NCBI GenBank assembly: GCA_016287815.1
Contig: JAEEWW010000008.1
Location: forward strand, 1-53,791
DNA: 53,791 nt
DNA from: Treponema sp.
Lineage (GTDB): Bacteria > Spirochaetota > Spirochaetia > Treponematales > Treponemataceae
Direction: 5' to 3'
Shown: positions 1 to 7,595 of the stretch, piece by piece
Numbering within the stretch: the stretch's first letter is position 1
Layout: each line of letters starts with the position of its first letter
Made by a program: the position numbers and the translations under genes
The notes under the pieces: model-generated
Database searches by the model: none
Told to the model about the DNA's origin: nothing
What the model saw: the letters and a program-made list of their open reading frames with translations, nothing else

Positions 1-67
1 TGCAGGTTCCGCTGGGAGAGTAAAGAGGGAATAAGCTTGCTTGTCGTTGCGTTGCCATCGGGCGAAT

Positions 68-107
68 AAAAAAAGAGCGGGCTTTTCATAAGAAACAGCC
101 AGCTCTT
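68..107 (-). terminator. Rho-independent terminator of the beta-propeller gene
   Basis: Arms at 73-83 (AAGAGCGGGCT) and 97-107 (AGCCAGCTCTT) pair over 11 positions with one mismatch and a 13-nt loop. Read on the minus strand the hairpin is followed by a run of seven T (68-74). It lies 18 bp past the stop codon at 125. Bases 1-67 show no gene. Confidence 0.7.
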
Positions 108-124
108 ATTAATAGAAAAAAGTA

Positions 125-1120
125 TTATCTTACTTTTTCGTAAATATATACTTCGTGGATTTCTTTTGTATATCCTTCATCCTTGAATGGTCCCTGACTC
201 ATTCCAAGAATAATCTGTGTACCGCGGTTGTTTAATACAAGAAGATCATCTGTTACAGGGTCAATTGTTAATCCTTCAATTTCTCCTGCACGGCGGAAAT
301 CCTTCATTTCACGAAGCATTGTTAATGGCTTTGCAAAAGCTCCACCTGCAATTAAACCTGTTCTTGTAACGCACTTGCCGTTTTCAAGTTTTACGCTCCA
401 AGGATTTTCTTTTACAACTTCTGTTCCGTAAACAAGTCCTGTATAAGGAACTTCTGAAACATCAGCTTTGTAGATACAGTCTGCAATGTGATATGTTGAT
501 TCTCCGTCATCGGCAGAGAACAGCATTGTTCCGTCTGCAATGTAGATTCCCTGGCACCAGTATGGTTCAGGACGGCACTGCATCTTTGTGTAATATTTTT
601 TTGTTTCAAGGCTGTATGCATATACATAACGGCTGTCTACCCAGTCAGAAAGCCATACAAGTTTCTTTTCTCTGTCTATTGCAACGCCAGAAACTTCTAC
701 CTGTCCTGATTCAGCACTCCACGGAATGTCTTCTATCCATTCAAGTGTGTTTGCATCGTAAATTGAAACTGCAATATTGTATCCGCGGCCATATTCAAAC
801 TTTTCGTTTCCTGTATAGATTTTTCCATCATATACATCTATATCGCCAAAGTGATTTGCCTGTTCCGGATGCGGGAAAAGTCCGTCACTCTTTGTCTGAA
901 CACGGCTTTTTACCAGATTCCAGTTGTGATCGAATTTGTAAAGTCCGCGTGTGTCAGAAACATAGAAATAATCTTTGTCAGCAGCTATTCCTTGTCTTCC
1001 CGGAACTTCAACAACTTTTTTTAGTCTGTATTCCCGTCCAATGTGCTGGGCAGAAATTGTTGCAGTCAGTGTAAGTGCTGCAAACAGACTAACCATAATA
1101 CGTTTGTTAACTTTTATCAT
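125..1120 (-). CDS. Secreted beta-propeller-like protein of unknown function
   Basis: This 331-residue protein begins with a typical signal peptide (MIKVNKRIMVSLFAALTLTA, then TISAQ), so it should be exported to the periplasm or surface. The body has repeated short segments of the type found in six-bladed propellers of the NHL/SdiA-regulated or YncE kind, for example GIAADKDYFYVSDTRGLYKF, VSGVAIDREKKLVWLSDW and EGLTIDPVTDDLLVLNNRG, each a predicted blade strand pair. No catalytic motif is visible. The frame is open upstream to 1249, but the ATG at 1120 is preferred: it has a strong AAAGGAGG ribosome site 5 nt upstream, starts the signal peptide directly, and a good promoter lies inside the longer version. 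The gene is monocistronic, with its own promoter and terminator. The binding partner is not apparent; the fold assignment is inference from repeat pattern. Confidence 0.72.
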   Translation of the reverse strand: MIKVNKRIMVSLFAALTLTATISAQHIGREYRLKKVVEVPGRQGIAADKDYFYVSDTRGLYKFDHNWNLVKSRVQTKSDGLFPHPEQANHFGDIDVYDGKIYTGNEKFEYGRGYNIAVSIYDANTLEWIEDIPWSAESGQVEVSGVAIDREKKLVWLSDWVDSRYVYAYSLETKKYYTKMQCRPEPYWCQGIYIADGTMLFSADDGESTYHIADCIYKADVSEVPYTGLVYGTEVVKENPWSVKLENGKCVTRTGLIAGGAFAKPLTMLREMKDFRRAGEIEGLTIDPVTDDLLVLNNRGTQIILGMSQGPFKDEGYTKEIHEVYIYEKVR

Positions 1121-1220
1121 TTTTTCCTCCTTTGAAAATTTGCCGCGGCAGAACTTCTTAGCCAGTCCCGTCGCAGCATTACACGGATACAATCCGGTTT
1201 TCATAATAAAAGCTAAAATC

Positions 1221-1249
1221 AGTATAGATATGGATTTTTTAAATAGCAA
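1221..1249 (-). promoter_or_regulatory. Sigma-70-type promoter for the beta-propeller gene
   Basis: On the minus strand TTGCTA (1244-1249) and TATACT (1221-1226) are separated by exactly 17 bp. Transcription would start near 1214, giving a leader of about 95 nt before the ATG at 1120. The rest of the 349-bp gap between the two divergent genes (1121-1469) holds no other gene that I can support. Confidence 0.65.
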
Positions 1250-1469
1250 GTTTTTTGTTTAATTCTTTAAAATACAATAAATTAACTAAAATTTATTGAA
1301 CTAGGATGAAATAAATGCAGCTAGATGCAGCAAAGTCCGGCTGTGTTTTTTCAAACAAGTGTATAACATGTGCATATGGACGAAAAAATGGAAAAGCTAA
1401 ATTCACGCTTTTTAAGTTTCGCTTTTGCTACTTTTTTGCCTGATTAAATCGTACTATAATAATAAATAT

Positions 1470-2408
1470 ATGATACAGGCAGCGACAATGTATTATCATT
1501 ATACTTCAATAACTTCTCTTTATAAAATCGTAAAAAATAAAACGCTTCTTTTAAGCGGTGTCCAAAGCCTTAACGATATGGAAGAAGCTTCTTACAGTGT
1601 TGAATCCTTTGAAAATGATTTTAAAACCCTTTATGCAAAGAAAAAAGATTCTTCTGTTTCATTTTTGTATGAACAGGTTTTTCTTCCTAAAAAAGATGAA
1701 TTTGAAAAACTTGCAGCACCGGAAATAGATCCTTTTGTTTTTTCCTTGTCTGCAAAACGTGACAGTCTTGCCCACTGGGACAGGTACGCTGATTCTCGCA
1801 GGGGAGTGTGTATTGGAATTGACGTTTCTAAATTACAGAAACTTCCTGTTGTGTCTTACGGCTTTGTTCAGATTCATCCGATTATTTATAAGAATGAAGA
1901 ACGTCTGGAATATTTGTGCGCGGAACTAATGCAGCGGCGCAAAAGTTTTGAAAAATCCTATAATGCATCAGAAGAAACAAAAGATTTGTTGTGTAAAGAA
2001 ATGGGCTACACTTTTGTTTCGGACTTATACCGGCAGATGAAATATTTTGTAAAAAACATTGTGTGGGAAGATGAAAACGAAATTCGTCTTGCGTATGAAG
2101 ATACTTTAACCAAAGATATGCTTTCGCAAATTCCGCATCTTCAGGAAACGTATAAAGATATAGATTTTCCAGATTATAATTCGTGTATAAAAGAAAGCGG
2201 ACTTAACCGATTGGATTTTAAACTGATAAACAGCATGATTCGTGCCTGCCGGTTTTTTGATGTAAGTTCTATATGGAACAGCGGACTTATTGCAGAAGTT
2301 ATGCTCGGACCGAAATGTGAACAAAATCCGCGGGAACTGGAGCGGTTCTTAGAAAATTCAGGGCTTCCAAATCCGGTAGTAACAGAGTCTGTAATAAAAA
2401 TCAGGTAG
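1470..2408 (+). CDS. DUF2971 family protein
   Basis: The 312-residue product has the DUF2971 signature: an N-terminal YHYTSITSLYKIVKN segment, the LNDMEEASY motif, and later FVFSLSAKRDSLAHWDRYAD with GVCIGIDVSKL. Members are common in bacteria and often encoded in accessory or defence-related contexts, but no biochemical role is established. No signal peptide or membrane segment is seen, so it is probably cytoplasmic. The frame opens at 1425, but the first plausible starts are ATG 1470 and ATG 1488. A TATAAT hexamer at 1455-1460 lies 9 nt before ATG 1470 and there is no Shine-Dalgarno sequence, so the mRNA may be leaderless. The gene stands alone, with 154 bp of apparently empty sequence before the next gene. 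Confidence 0.75.
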   Translation: MIQAATMYYHYTSITSLYKIVKNKTLLLSGVQSLNDMEEASYSVESFENDFKTLYAKKKDSSVSFLYEQVFLPKKDEFEKLAAPEIDPFVFSLSAKRDSLAHWDRYADSRRGVCIGIDVSKLQKLPVVSYGFVQIHPIIYKNEERLEYLCAELMQRRKSFEKSYNASEETKDLLCKEMGYTFVSDLYRQMKYFVKNIVWEDENEIRLAYEDTLTKDMLSQIPHLQETYKDIDFPDYNSCIKESGLNRLDFKLINSMIRACRFFDVSSIWNSGLIAEVMLGPKCEQNPRELERFLENSGLPNPVVTESVIKIR

Positions 2409-2562
2409 AAAGCCAGTTTATTGCGCGTTTAATTGGTTTCTGCGATGCTGCTATTTGTTCTCCGGGATTCTGCTGCATAATATGTATAACAAAAAATTAT
2501 TAAGCCGGGCATTTAAATATAATTTTGATTTTATTATTATTCAAAAAGAGGATTTTTAATTT

Positions 2563-3984
2563 ATGATTTTTGGAAAAGCCATCGGTCTTAAAAAGCCGGA
2601 TGGTCCTATGTTTTCAAATAAAGATTTATCTCGCCTGATTTTTCCGCTGATTATTGAACAGCTTTTAAATATAACGCTTGGAATGGCAGATATTATGATG
2701 GTTGCTTCTTTAGGAGAAGCTTCTGTCAGCGGTGTTTCACTGGTTGATTCAATAATGATTCTTGTAATCCAGGTATTTGCGGCTCTTGGAACAGGAGGAG
2801 CGGTAATTGCTTCTCAATACGTAGGTCACAAAGACGAAACCCTTGCCGGTAAAACGGCAAAGCAACTGTTATACACTCTTGTAGTAATTTCTTCGTTACT
2901 TGTAATTTTTGGGCTGATTTCGCGCGAATGGCTTTTACCGGCAATTTTCGGCAATGTAGATGCAGATGTAGCTTCTGCAAGCAGCCGCTATTTTTTATGG
3001 ACACTTTGTTCTTTACCGGGAATTGCCCTTTATTCAGGCTGTGCCGCTTTGTTCCGCGCTCAAGGTAATTCTAAAATTTCAATGTTGATTTCCGTTTTAA
3101 TCAATTTATTAAACATAGGCGGAAACGCTTTTTTCCTTTTTTACCTTCACTGGGGCGTTGAAGGAGTTGCACTTCCTACATTGATTTCTCGTGTTACGGC
3201 GGCAATTATTCTGCTTGTCCTGCTATACAGGGCAAAAGAATATCATGGAAGGGTTGCGGTTTCTATTCGAGGAATAAGCCATGTTTCGTTTGATTTTAAG
3301 CTGATAAAGAAAATTCTTTACGTTGGAATCCCGAACGGCCTGGAAAACGGTGTTTTCCAAATTGGAAAAATCTTGGTATTAGCTCTTATTTCAACTTACG
3401 GAACCTGTGCAATAGCTGCAAATGCGGCTGCCAATACGTTTGCAATGCTCAATACTTTACCTGGCGGTGCGTGCGGACTTGCTCTGCTTACTGTCGCAGG
3501 TCAATGTATAGGAGCCGGAAAATCCGAACAGGCAGTTTACTACACAAAAAAAATAATGCTCATTGCATATTTATCAATGCTGATCTTAAATATTCCGCTT
3601 GTTCTTTTTGCAAAACAGATTTTTGGCATATTCCGGATGTCGGAAGAAACTACAAATCTTGCTTATCTGATGGGGATTTTCCATAGCCTTTGGGCAATTT
3701 TAATCTGGCCTGTTTCGTTTGCGTTCCCAAGTGTGCTTCGTGCAGCCGGAGATACCCTTTACACAATGATTGTTTCAGTTTCATCAATGTGGATTGTTAG
3801 AATCGGATTCAGTTACGTTTTTAAATGGACAGATATTTTTGGTCTTGTACAGCGTATGAATTGGCCGGCATCTTTTGGTTCACTGGGCGTATGGTATGCA
3901 ATGATTATTGACTGGTGGGTTCGCTCATCTTTCTTCTTCCATCGCTTTAAAAAAGGTGAATGGAAAAAGAAGGTATTAATTTAG
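2563..3984 (+). CDS. MATE family efflux transporter
   Basis: The 473-residue protein has about twelve hydrophobic helices and the MATE N-terminal pattern (LIFPLIIEQLLNITLGMADIMMVASLG, with the conserved membrane-entry segment and ADIMMV). The second half repeats the arrangement from about residue 235 (KKILYVGIPNGLENGVFQIGK), as expected for the two six-helix bundles of this family. MATE proteins export cationic drugs or metabolites in exchange for Na+ or H+ across the inner membrane; the substrate cannot be read from sequence. AGAGG lies about 11 nt before the ATG. It converges with the SulP gene across a nested inverted repeat at 4000-4090. Confidence 0.9.
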   Translation: MIFGKAIGLKKPDGPMFSNKDLSRLIFPLIIEQLLNITLGMADIMMVASLGEASVSGVSLVDSIMILVIQVFAALGTGGAVIASQYVGHKDETLAGKTAKQLLYTLVVISSLLVIFGLISREWLLPAIFGNVDADVASASSRYFLWTLCSLPGIALYSGCAALFRAQGNSKISMLISVLINLLNIGGNAFFLFYLHWGVEGVALPTLISRVTAAIILLVLLYRAKEYHGRVAVSIRGISHVSFDFKLIKKILYVGIPNGLENGVFQIGKILVLALISTYGTCAIAANAAANTFAMLNTLPGGACGLALLTVAGQCIGAGKSEQAVYYTKKIMLIAYLSMLILNIPLVLFAKQIFGIFRMSEETTNLAYLMGIFHSLWAILIWPVSFAFPSVLRAAGDTLYTMIVSVSSMWIVRIGFSYVFKWTDIFGLVQRMNWPASFGSLGVWYAMIIDWWVRSSFFFHRFKKGEWKKKVLI

Positions 3985-3999
3985 GGGTGACTATTAATG

Positions 4000-4090
4000 A
4001 TTGGGGCTGACTAAAAAGTTCTGTCATTCTGATTTCTAGCGAGTTCAGAATGACACTATATTAAATACTTATTGGACAGACAGCCCCAAT
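4000..4090. repeat. Nested inverted repeat between convergent genes
   Basis: An outer pair, ATTGGGGCTG (4000-4009) and CAGCCCCAAT (4081-4090), encloses an inner pair, TGTCATTCTGA (4022-4032) and TCAGAATGACA (4045-4055), with a 12-nt loop. Both pairs are perfect. The element fills the 118-bp gap between the convergent MATE and SulP genes. It may act as a two-way terminator, although there is no T-run next to either arm, or it may be a small mobile repeat. Confidence 0.65.
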
Positions 4091-4102
4091 AAATGGAAAG
4101 CG

Positions 4103-5695
4103 TTATTTTGCTTTTGCTAAAGCCTGTTCAATATTCTCATAAATATTTTCTTTATCAAAAGTTTCAATAATTCCTGTTTTAGTTAAAAGCTTCTTTGGCT
4201 GTTCGCAAAGGCCTGTAATAAGCAGTGTAATATTTTTCTTGTCACAAGTTGTCTTTAACTGGGCCAGGGCTTTTGCTCCGCCTGCATCAAGATAGTTGGT
4301 GCCGGCCATATTCAGGACTAAAACCCTGGCGTTTTGGAGAGCCTTTTCAATTTCGTTTTCAAATTTTCCTATTGTTCCAAAGAATAAAGGACCTGAAAAT
4401 TCACAGGAAGCAATATTTCCTTGTAAACTGGAAATTTTAAACTGTGATAAATCGACAGTTTTTTTAATAAAGAAGAATGCGGCAACTAAAAGACCTGCTT
4501 CAATTGCAACGGTAAGGTCAATAAATACAGTCAGCAAAAATGTAATAAAAAGAATTGCGCTGTCTGATTTTTGTCCTTTCAGAACAGCTTTAATTGTAGG
4601 AATACCAGCCATGTTCCATGAAACAGAAACAAGAACAGCGGCAAGTGCTGCCATAGGAATATAAACAACGTATTTACCAAGGAAAAGCATAATCAAAAGC
4701 AATGTAAGTGTATGAATTATACCGGCAACAGGGGTGCGTCCGCCGTTTTTAATGTTTGTAGCTGTGCGTGCAATCGCTCCGGTTGCAGGAATTCCGCCGA
4801 AGAGCGGACTTAAAATATTTGCAGCTCCCTGAGCAATTAATTCCATGTTTGAATCGTGTTTGCTTTCTATCATTCCATCGGCAACGGCCGCGCTTAAAAG
4901 AGATTCAATTGCTGCAAGAACGGCAATTGAAATACTTGCAGGTGCAAGCTGTTTAACAAGTTGAACAGAAAAAGCCGGTAACTGAGGTGCAGGCAAAGTA
5001 GAAGGAATCTGTCCGTAACGGCTTCCGATAGTTACGGTTTCAAGTCCAAAGAATTTCTGCAGCAAAAGGCAGATAACCGTAGAAAGAATAATTACGACCA
5101 GCGAACCTGGTATTTTTTTGTTAAAGCGCGGCCATATAAAAATAAGTGCCAGACAGATAAGTGCAACGGCAGTTGTATAAATATCAATCGTATGAAAAGT
5201 CTTTGCATAAACCAAAACTTTTCCGAACCAGTCGCCTGGCATGGCTCCTGTTTTTAGCCCGAAAAAATCACCAACCTGTGTTGTAAAAATAGTAACGGCA
5301 ATTCCTGCAGTAAAACCTGTGATGATAGTATATGGAATAAAACTTATCAGTCTTCCAAGTTTGAAAACTCCCAAAAGGATAAGCAGAATTCCTGCCATAA
5401 GGGTGGCAGTTGCAAGTCCTGAAAGTCCGAACTGCTGAACGATGTTATAAACGATTACGGCAAAAGCTCCTGTAGGTCCGCCAATCTGAACTTTGCTTCC
5501 ACCCAATGCAGAAATGATAAAACCTGCAATAATTGCGGTAAAAAGTCCGCGTTCCGGGCTTACGCCAGATGCAATTGCGAAAGCGATGGCAAGAGGAAGT
5601 GCCACAACACCAACAATGATGCCGCTGGATAAATCGGCAAAAAAGGTCTTCGTGTTATAAGAACGAAGTGATTTGATTAATTCTGGTTGAAACAT
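4103..5695 (-). CDS. SulP family inorganic anion transporter with STAS domain
   Basis: The 530-residue protein matches SulP permeases: the N-terminal hydrophobic stretch GIIVGVVALPLAIAFAIASG with the family PLA/ASG pattern, about 12-14 membrane helices up to residue 405, then a cytoplasmic STAS domain at about 425-525 (LVLNMAGTNYLDAGGAKALA). Family members move sulfate, bicarbonate or other anions across the inner membrane, usually by Na+ or H+ coupling; substrate is not predictable here. In the STAS loop the usual phosphorylatable Ser is replaced (LDAGG), so regulation by phosphorylation there seems unlikely. The start has no clear Shine-Dalgarno sequence. The gene is transcribed alone, convergent with the MATE gene. 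Confidence 0.88.
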   Translation of the reverse strand: MFQPELIKSLRSYNTKTFFADLSSGIIVGVVALPLAIAFAIASGVSPERGLFTAIIAGFIISALGGSKVQIGGPTGAFAVIVYNIVQQFGLSGLATATLMAGILLILLGVFKLGRLISFIPYTIITGFTAGIAVTIFTTQVGDFFGLKTGAMPGDWFGKVLVYAKTFHTIDIYTTAVALICLALIFIWPRFNKKIPGSLVVIILSTVICLLLQKFFGLETVTIGSRYGQIPSTLPAPQLPAFSVQLVKQLAPASISIAVLAAIESLLSAAVADGMIESKHDSNMELIAQGAANILSPLFGGIPATGAIARTATNIKNGGRTPVAGIIHTLTLLLIMLFLGKYVVYIPMAALAAVLVSVSWNMAGIPTIKAVLKGQKSDSAILFITFLLTVFIDLTVAIEAGLLVAAFFFIKKTVDLSQFKISSLQGNIASCEFSGPLFFGTIGKFENEIEKALQNARVLVLNMAGTNYLDAGGAKALAQLKTTCDKKNITLLITGLCEQPKKLLTKTGIIETFDKENIYENIEQALAKAK

Positions 5696-5784
5696 GATTT
5701 AGAAATATGTTCTATTTAAAGGTTTTTGTAAAGGGCGCTGGTTTTTATTTTTTTTTAGTTATTTTTACTTGGATTTTGGGCACT

Positions 5785-5882
5785 CCACCGCATTCGCGGT
5801 GGCCGGGCTATCCGCGGTTTCAGCCTCCGCACTCGGCATAAAATGCCTCGCTTGCGGTGGCCACTTCGTGCCGCTTCTATCC
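5785..5882. other. GC-rich structured intergenic patch
   Basis: The stretch between the FAD gene stop and the SulP start is far more GC-rich than its surroundings. It has a perfect hairpin, CCACCGC/GCGGTGG with a 4-nt loop (about 5787-5804), and a second copy of the GGTGGCC word about 50 bp further on. The octamer GCCTCGCT (5845-5852) recurs in other GC-rich gaps of this window. No T-run follows on the minus strand, so it is not a standard terminator. A reading frame crossing it is an overlap shadow of the FAD gene. Confidence 0.45.
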
Positions 5883-7571
5883 CTAGTGCGATAATAATTT
5901 TTTCGCAATCTGCTCGCAGGCGTTTTCTCCGTCCATGGCAGAAGAAACAATTCCGCCTGAATAGCCGGAGCCTTCACCTGCAGGGTATAGATTTTTAAGC
6001 GCCGTACATTCAAAGGTTTCTTTATTTCGCAAAATGCGCACAGGAGTTGAAGTCCTTGTTTCGCTTGCAATTATGATTGCATCCGGGCAGATAAAGCCTT
6101 TCATGTTTTTGTTAAAATTCTTAAATCCCTGAATTAGGCGGCTTTTTATAAAATTCGGAAGCCACCTGTCTATGCGGCTTGTAACAAGGCCCGGGGTGTA
6201 GCTTGATTTTGGAAGCGATTGAGATTCTTTTCCGTCTAAAAAGTCTGAAAGGCGTTGTGCCGGAGCTTTTTGGCCTTTTCCGTATTTTTTAGTCTGAGCT
6301 TCAAGCGATGTTCTGTAAAAAAGTCCTGAAAGTGCCTTGCAGCCGGCTTCTTCTGCTTTTTTTGTAAAGGTTTCTGGAATGTCTTCCGGGCGGGTTTCTA
6401 CAACAATTGCCGCGTTTGACCATTGGGTTCCGCGGTTTGCTGGTGACATGCCGTTTATAACGATTTCGTCCGGGCCTGTTGCAGAAGGTACTACAAAACC
6501 TCCGGGGCACATACAGAAGGAATAAACGCCGCGCCCTTCAACCTGAGTTGTAAGGCGGTATTCAGCTGTCGGGAGAACATCCCCGCGAGGTTTTCCGTGA
6601 TACTGTATTGCGTCGATAAGCTGGCGGGGATGTTCTACGCGAACGCCAGTTGCAAAGGTTTTTGCTTCCAGAGCTTCGGGTGCGGCGTGTGCAACGGCAA
6701 AATAAACATCTGTCGCAGAATGTCCAGTAGCTAAAAGTACGGCATCGCCGTAAAAATTAAGGTTGCCGTCTGCTGTGCTTGCGGCGTTTTCTGATACGCT
6801 TGCAGCACCGGCGGAATCTCCTGCGTTGCCTGCACATTCAGCTGCTTTTACAGCCGTAATTCCAAGAACGCTCTGTTTTTTTTCATCCAGAATAAAGCCT
6901 GTAAACTTTGTTCCAAAATGAAATTCGCCGCCAAGAGCAATAATTTTATTGCGCATTGCTTCAATAATCTGCGGAAGTCTGTCCGTTCCGATGTGCGGAT
7001 GTGCGGCCGTCAAAATTGCCTTGTCGGCTCCAAAATGTACGAATATCTGCAAAATACGCGAAATGTTGCCGCGCTTATTGCTGCGTGTATAAAGTTTTCC
7101 GTCGCTGAAGGTGCCGGCTCCGCCTTCGCCGAAACAGTAGTTACTGTTTTCGTCAACAATTCCTTTTGTGCTGATTGCGGCAATGTCGCGCTTTCGTGTA
7201 TGAACATCTTCTCCGCGTTCAATAATTACTGGCTTTATTCCGCTTTCAAGAAGTTTTAATGCGCCAAAAAGCCCGGCGGGACCGGAACCTATAACAATAA
7301 CTTTTTTCGCATCTTCTGTTGCCGGCTTCCACTTCGGAAGTTCATCTGAAACTGTATCGCCGGGCTTTTCCCCGATATATGCCTTGAATCTCAGGCAAAA
7401 TTTAACCTGTCCGTGCCGCGCATCAATTGATTTTTTTACAGGAACCAGTGTAAGTTCATCCGCGCTGGCTTTTATGTTTTTCTTTGCCAATTCGCGCATT
7501 GCGTACCTGCGAACGGCTGCGTCGTTATTTTCTTCTTCCGGCTTAACGATAATCGAAATTTCACAAATCAT
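5883..7571 (-). CDS. FAD-dependent dehydrogenase of the COG2509 type
   Basis: The 562-residue protein has a short N-terminal alpha/beta domain (1-85) followed by a Rossmann dinucleotide site, VIVIGSGPAGLFGALKLLE, near residue 95. The family hallmark FGEGGAGTFSDGKLYTR follows, and the C-terminal FAD site LYPAGEGSGYSGGIVSSAMDG is also present. This marks the uncharacterised COG2509 dehydrogenases, cytosolic flavoproteins found in many bacteria; no substrate is known. A low-complexity insert rich in Ala, Gly and Ser sits near residue 250. The gene follows the ABC-F gene by 24 bp, yet it has its own TATAAT (7578-7583) only 6 nt before the ATG and no Shine-Dalgarno sequence, so it may be read both from upstream and from a leaderless start. 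Confidence 0.85.
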   Translation of the reverse strand: MICEISIIVKPEEENNDAAVRRYAMRELAKKNIKASADELTLVPVKKSIDARHGQVKFCLRFKAYIGEKPGDTVSDELPKWKPATEDAKKVIVIGSGPAGLFGALKLLESGIKPVIIERGEDVHTRKRDIAAISTKGIVDENSNYCFGEGGAGTFSDGKLYTRSNKRGNISRILQIFVHFGADKAILTAAHPHIGTDRLPQIIEAMRNKIIALGGEFHFGTKFTGFILDEKKQSVLGITAVKAAECAGNAGDSAGAASVSENAASTADGNLNFYGDAVLLATGHSATDVYFAVAHAAPEALEAKTFATGVRVEHPRQLIDAIQYHGKPRGDVLPTAEYRLTTQVEGRGVYSFCMCPGGFVVPSATGPDEIVINGMSPANRGTQWSNAAIVVETRPEDIPETFTKKAEEAGCKALSGLFYRTSLEAQTKKYGKGQKAPAQRLSDFLDGKESQSLPKSSYTPGLVTSRIDRWLPNFIKSRLIQGFKNFNKNMKGFICPDAIIIASETRTSTPVRILRNKETFECTALKNLYPAGEGSGYSGGIVSSAMDGENACEQIAKKLLSH

Positions 7572-7595
7572 AGCCGGATTATAGCAGATACTTCC

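Noticed and set aside
493..1074. 193-codon plus-strand ORF across the beta-propeller gene
   Set aside because: Shadow of the minus-strand gene, which has promoter, ribosome site, signal peptide and terminator. The shadow product shows no domain pattern.
5765..6070. 101-codon minus-strand ORF over the end of the COG2509 gene
   Set aside because: It overlaps conserved C-terminal FAD-site codons in another frame and ends in the GC-rich gap.
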